Of a DNA stretch of 64,000 bases, positions 62,982 through 64,000 are shown piece by piece. The translations under genes and the position numbers were made by a program. The notes beneath the pieces are model-generated. The model saw nothing but the letters and a program-made list of their open reading frames with translations, was not told the origin of the DNA and ran no database searches. Every line of letters begins with the position of its first letter. Positions within the stretch are counted from its first letter, which is position 1. Origin of the DNA: UBA8752 sp002336475. Lineage in GTDB: Bacteria; Bacteroidota; Bacteroidia; Flavobacteriales_D; Sanyastnellaceae. The stretch covers positions 1,488,001 through 1,552,000 of the forward strand of contig OX044365.1 in assembly GCA_943846755.1 (NCBI GenBank), read 5' to 3'.

Positions 62982-63025
62982 GTACGCTATGACGGCCCAT
63001 TGCCGTCCGCAAAAAACCCAGCCGC

Positions 63026-64000
63026 ATGAACGTTTCCCTTGATTGGCTCAGGACTTGGCTCCCCATCGATCACCAACCTGGTCTCGATGTGCACGCCATC
63101 TCCGACACCCTCACCGCCACGGGATTGGAGGTAGAGGGCGTGGAGGAAATTCCAGCCGTTCCAGGCGGCCTCAAAGGCATGGTGGTCGGTGAAGTGCTGA
63201 CCTGTGAACAGCACCCCAATGCGGACAGGCTCCGCACAACAACGGTCGACGTGGGGGGCGATGCTCCACTTCACATCGTCTGTGGCGCTCCCAATGTAGC
63301 AGCGGGCCAAAAAGTTGTGGTGGCTACGGTAGGCGCAGTTTGCCACCCTTCAGAGGGCGACCCCTTCAAAATCAAGAAGGGCAAAATTCGGGGCGAAGTC
63401 TCAGAAGGCATGATCTGTGCCGAAGACGAATTGGGCCTTGGAAAAGGACACGACGGCATCCTCGTGCTCGATGCCGGAGCTGAAGTTGGAGCTGGGGCCG
63501 CTGCCGCCCTCGGCGTGGAAAGCGACCATCGGATAGAAATTGGACTGACCCCCAACCGCACCGACGCCATGGGACACATCGGTGTGGCGCGCGACCTTCG
63601 GGCGGCGCTGCTCTGGAATGGCGGAACCGGAACCGGAGCTGGTGTGCCGGATTTGGCACCATCTGAGACGGGAGCCCTCAAGGAAGGCAAAGGGCCCATC
63701 GCACTGAGCGTCGAGGATGCAAATGGCGCCCCTTGTTACTTGGGCATCACCCTGCGCAACGTGCAAGTGGGCCCCTCTCCAGACTGGATGCAGCAGCGCC
63801 TTCGCGCCATCGGTTTGGAGCCCAAAAACAACGTCATCGACGTGACGAATTATGTGCTGCACGATTTGGGACAACCCCTGCACGCATTTGATGCTGATCG
63901 GATCGAGGGCCACCAGGTCAAGGTCCGAAAGGCCAAAGAAGGAGAGGCCTTTACTGCATTGGATGGCAAAGAGATGACGCTGACTGCGGCCGACTTGGTC
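63026..64000 (+). CDS. pheT: PheT, phenylalanyl-tRNA synthetase beta subunit, cut by window end
   Basis: The first 325 codons from the ATG at 63026. The start MNVSLDWLRTWLP is typical of the family, then a tRNA-binding OB domain (about 40-150; GEVLTCEQHPNADRL, VCGAPNVAAGQKVVVA and GMICAEDELGLG). The B3/B4 region begins near residue 210, with NVIDVTNYVLHDLGQPLHAFD. The rest (about 475 residues) lies beyond the window. It is unlinked from pheS. Confidence 0.95.
   Translation, partial: MNVSLDWLRTWLPIDHQPGLDVHAISDTLTATGLEVEGVEEIPAVPGGLKGMVVGEVLTCEQHPNADRLRTTTVDVGGDAPLHIVCGAPNVAAGQKVVVATVGAVCHPSEGDPFKIKKGKIRGEVSEGMICAEDELGLGKGHDGILVLDAGAEVGAGAAAALGVESDHRIEIGLTPNRTDAMGHIGVARDLRAALLWNGGTGTGAGVPDLAPSETGALKEGKGPIALSVEDANGAPCYLGITLRNVQVGPSPDWMQQRLRAIGLEPKNNVIDVTNYVLHDLGQPLHAFDADRIEGHQVKVRKAKEGEAFTALDGKEMTLTAADLV

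Overview
The window looks like chromosomal DNA of a member of the Bacteroidota, most likely a marine-type Flavobacteriales lineage with fairly high GC (somewhere above 50% by eye, not computed). The evidence is the gene content. It carries type IX secretion and gliding genes (porU, a porP/sprF gene, gldJ, porX, gldE, gldD). It also has family-typical neighbourhoods: gldJ-murF, porX-tsaE-ald, HU/rng/mutY/ssb/gldE/gldD/coaX, and lptC/CNNM/ppiD. Promoter-like TAnnTT(T/C)G elements also fit. No rRNA, insertion sequence, phage, integrase or CRISPR array was seen. The genes are tightly packed and no stretch longer than about 300 bases lacks a gene.

Layout. 1-7.1 kb: partial porU (leftward, cut by the window edge), a divergent porP/sprF gene, gldJ, a strong terminator, then murF. 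7.2-13 kb: tyrS, a PiT-like permease, a LuxE-like adenylating enzyme, a lipoprotein and a Na/Pi cotransporter with a PhoU-like tail. 13-17.7 kb: one very large secreted repeat protein with a cupredoxin domain. 17.8-22.2 kb: rnhB, a glycosyltransferase, a Wzz-like chain-length protein and an O-antigen ligase-like protein. 22.2-26.6 kb: a PP2C/SpoIIE phosphatase, efp and two Trp-rich envelope proteins. 26.6-32.7 kb: tRNA-Leu, tig, clpP, clpX, mutS (protein quality control and mismatch repair). 32.8-39.8 kb: ald, tsaE, porX, an HD-domain hydrolase, rng, a 30-residue ribosomal-type protein and a TPR protein. 39.8-51.6 kb: HU, then a long rightward series mutY-ssb-gldE/gldD-coaX-OMP-TPR-lptC-small membrane protein-CNNM-ppiD, several joined by ATGA/GTGA/TGATG overlaps. 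51.7-57.2 kb: queA, threonine dehydrogenase, a MORN-repeat protein, cysS and a frameshifted M28 peptidase. 57.2-64 kb: a TPR/degenerate kinase-like protein, pheS, a cyclophilin, a lipoprotein, tRNA-Pro, a small conserved protein, a receiver-CRP fusion regulator and partial pheT.

How the parts fit. PorU (sortase), PorP/SprF, GldJ and GldD act in secretion and surface attachment, and PorX is the known regulator of that system. The large repeat protein is a plausible exported product. LptC, PpiD, the O-antigen ligase and the Wzz-like protein serve outer-membrane assembly. The rest is housekeeping (translation, tRNA modification, proteolysis, DNA repair).

The observations most worth checking are the in-frame GldE-GldD fusion, the CCC-C frameshift in the M28 peptidase, an arginine at the tip position of EF-P, the domain makeup of the 1539-residue cupredoxin protein, the Trp-rich envelope pair, and a TPR protein with a degenerate kinase-like C-terminus near no obvious partner.
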